NCBI GenBank assembly: GCA_002401525.1
Contig: NVTH01000232.1
Span: 1 to 6,334 of the forward strand
Direction of reading: 5' to 3'
Origin: Moraxellaceae bacterium
GTDB lineage: Bacteria; Pseudomonadota; Gammaproteobacteria; Pseudomonadales; UBA3067
DNA length: 6,334 bases
Part shown: one piece after another, positions 4,605-6,334 of the stretch
Layout of the letters: the number at the start of each line of letters is the position of its first letter
How positions within the stretch are numbered: the stretch's first letter is position 1
Made by a program: the position numbers and the translations under genes
Notes under the pieces: generated by a model
Told to the model about the DNA's origin: nothing
Database searches by the model: none
Seen by the model: the letters and a program-made list of their open reading frames with translations, nothing else

Positions 4605-6334
4605 ATGACTGCATCCGATGAAGAATCTCAGGCTCAGCTTAAGGCGCACACCAAAGCCGATGTTGCGAGTGATATAACTGGCGATGCCCGTAGCGATGTC
4701 GGTAGTAATGTTGCCAGTAGCCAGCTTGATGATAACGCCGCCAGCAACGCTATGGATTGGGGCGTTTACCGGCGCTTATTAAGCTATACCGCTAAATACT
4801 GGCTAGCAATTTCAGTGGGCTTGTTGGGCTTTGGGATTTATGCGGCAACCCAAGCGGCGTTTGCAGAATTATTAAAATACATTATCACCTCCGTTGAGCA
4901 GCAAGACCTTTCCGCGCGCACCATGATTCCTTTTACCATCATCGGTATTTTCTTGTTTCGCGGTACGGGGAGTTTTTTAGGGAATTATGGGATTGCCTAC
5001 GCCTCACGTAACATCATTCATAGTTTACGTTTGAAAATGTTTAATAAATTAGTCCACTTGCCCCATTACTTTTTCAGTGCTCAACCCCCTGGGCATTTGG
5101 TGTCAAAATTTACCTACGACGTTGAGCAGGTTTCGGTTGCCGGCAGCGATGCGGTGAAGATCGTGTTTCGAGAAGGCTTAACGGTGATTGGTTTATTGGC
5201 CTACCTTTTTTATCAGCAATGGATTTTATCGCTGATTTTTCTCGCCACGGTGCCGGTGATTGGTCTTACCGTGTCCTATGCGAGTGGTCGGTTTCGTATG
5301 TTAAGCAAGCGCCTGCAAAAATCCGTGGGGGACGTGACCCACGTGGTGTCGGAATCGATTCAAGGGCAGGTTGAGGTGAAGTCTTTCAGTGGCGAAAGCT
5401 ATGAAAAAAATAGATTCATGCGTGCCAGTCGCTATAACCTCCGACAAAGTATGAAATTGGTGGTGGCCAGTGCGGTGAATACGCCAGTGATTCAGCTTAT
5501 TGTTGCGTTTGCATTGGCTGCCTTAGTTTGGTTGGCCTTGGGAATGATGGGCAGTGCAAGCGCGGGGGAATTTGCGGCCTACGTGGCTGCCGCAAGTATG
5601 TTGGCAAAACCGATTCGTCAATTGACCCAAGTGAATGTGAAAATTCAGCGCGGTGTGACGGCGGCGGCATCTGTCTTTGAATTAATCGATCAGACGCCGG
5701 AACAAGACCTGGGGACTTACACTGTGGATCGGGTTAAGGGCGCCGTTGAATACAAGCAGGTGGTGTTTGCTTATCAGGATGAAGCCGTTATTAAAGGCGT
5801 CAATCTTAAGGTGGCTGCCGGAGAAACCGTGGCTTTGGTGGGGCGTTCCGGAGGCGGGAAATCTACCCTAGTGCAGTTGTTAGCGCGCTTTCACGACATC
5901 CAAAGCGGTGAAATTCTTCTCGATGGTCACCCTATTGCTGATTACAAATTAGCGGGTTTACGTAAAAATATTGCTTTCGTGAGTCAGAACTTTACGCTGT
6001 TTAATGCCTCGTTGGCGGAAAATATTGCCTATGGGATGGAAGGCGTCAGTTTGGATGCCATTCAGCTTGCCGCAAAAAAAGCCCATGCATTAGAATTTAT
6101 TGAAAAATTACCGGAAGGATTTGCCACTCAAGTGGGGCACGATGGCATGCAATTATCCGGTGGGCAACGCCAACGCATCGCCATTGCGCGGGCGATTTTA
6201 AAAGATGCGCCGATTCTAATTCTGGACGAGGCCACCTCAGCATTGGACACCGAAAGCGAGCGTTATATTCAGCTTGCGCTAGAACAAGTGATGCAAGGTA
6301 AAACCACGTTTGTCATTGCGCATCGTTTATCCAC
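4605..6334 (+). CDS. msbA: MsbA lipid A/phospholipid flippase, ABC exporter half-transporter, 3'-truncated by the window edge
   Basis: The homodimeric exporter flips lipid A-core across the inner membrane. The reading frame is unbroken to base 6334, giving 576 residues; about 42 more are expected from E. coli MsbA (582 aa). Six TM helices lie within residues 65-345. The basic residues that hold lipid A phosphates in E. coli (R78, R148, R296, K299) match R119, R189, K335 and R338. The nucleotide-binding domain has A-loop Y390, Walker A GRSGGGKST (413-421), Q-loop Q461, signature LSGGQ (517-521), Walker B ending in D541-E542, a D-loop, and H-loop H573. ATG 4605 is the first possible start, since an in-frame TGA lies at 4590-4592; GAAG ends 10 nt before it. 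This start gives a hydrophilic tail of about 48 residues absent from E. coli. ATG 4752 (M50) would give a normal N-terminus but has no ribosome site. lpxK often follows msbA, but that region is outside the window. Confidence 0.92.
   Translation, partial: MTASDEESQAQLKAHTKADVASDITGDARSDVGSNVASSQLDDNAASNAMDWGVYRRLLSYTAKYWLAISVGLLGFGIYAATQAAFAELLKYIITSVEQQDLSARTMIPFTIIGIFLFRGTGSFLGNYGIAYASRNIIHSLRLKMFNKLVHLPHYFFSAQPPGHLVSKFTYDVEQVSVAGSDAVKIVFREGLTVIGLLAYLFYQQWILSLIFLATVPVIGLTVSYASGRFRMLSKRLQKSVGDVTHVVSESIQGQVEVKSFSGESYEKNRFMRASRYNLRQSMKLVVASAVNTPVIQLIVAFALAALVWLALGMMGSASAGEFAAYVAAASMLAKPIRQLTQVNVKIQRGVTAAASVFELIDQTPEQDLGTYTVDRVKGAVEYKQVVFAYQDEAVIKGVNLKVAAGETVALVGRSGGGKSTLVQLLARFHDIQSGEILLDGHPIADYKLAGLRKNIAFVSQNFTLFNASLAENIAYGMEGVSLDAIQLAAKKAHALEFIEKLPEGFATQVGHDGMQLSGGQRQRIAIARAILKDAPILILDEATSALDTESERYIQLALEQVMQGKTTFVIAHRLS
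4659..4718 (+). repeat. Degenerate 12-nt tandem repeat (five units) in the msbA N-terminal tail
   Basis: Five in-frame 12-nt units run from 4659 to 4718 and encode DVAS, DITG, DARS, DVGS and NVAS (residues 19-38). The rough consensus is GAT GTT GSY AGT. The flanking SQLDDNAASNA has a similar composition. The tail is predicted to be disordered and cytoplasmic, ahead of the conserved DWGVYRRLL that leads into TM1. It shares AGTAATGTTG with the repeat in cusA. Confidence 0.65.

Overview
The window looks like chromosomal DNA of a Gammaproteobacterium. The evidence is a CusA-type heavy-metal RND pump, a PitA/PiT-type phosphate transporter and an MsbA of the type that exports lipid A in LPS-bearing cells; the MsbA transmembrane part reads most like those of Pseudomonas/Oceanospirillales relatives. 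Base composition is roughly balanced and codon use looks similar in all three genes. A marine oceanospirillalean host is my guess, not something the sequence proves. All three genes lie on the + strand and all encode inner-membrane transporters. The two outer genes are cut by the window edges.

Layout. Bases 1-2718 hold the 3' 905 codons of a CusA-like cation/proton antiporter; about 157 N-terminal residues lie off the left edge, judged against E. coli CusA. Bases 2719-2995 are non-coding. They carry a small cluster of TTTGAGC-type inverted repeats, a good sigma70-like promoter (2833-2860) and a leader of about 130 nt that can fold into two hairpins. Bases 2996-4561 encode a complete 521-residue PiT-family phosphate transporter. 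After 43 nt, bases 4605-6334 encode the first 576 residues of MsbA, open at the right edge with about 42 residues missing. pit and msbA may be co-transcribed, since I see no terminator between them.

How the genes work together. cusA is probably the last gene of a cusCBA-like metal-export operon whose other members lie to the left. pit imports phosphate, or neutral metal-phosphate complexes, and msbA flips lipid A. I see no evidence of a single joint pathway; the common theme is envelope transport.

Most notable points. (1) Two degenerate in-frame tandem repeats with the same D/N-V-x...S theme and a shared 10-base core sit in soluble, tolerant segments of two unrelated membrane proteins: a loop of CusA and the N-terminal tail of MsbA. 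(2) The CusA protein keeps all three E. coli Cu(I)/Ag(I)-binding methionines but has lost one partner in two transmembrane methionine relay pairs and the relay lysine (K984 to Val), and has gained an Asp seven residues further on. (3) The pit leader appears structured. I found no CRISPR array, RNA gene, insertion sequence or wholly new multi-gene system.
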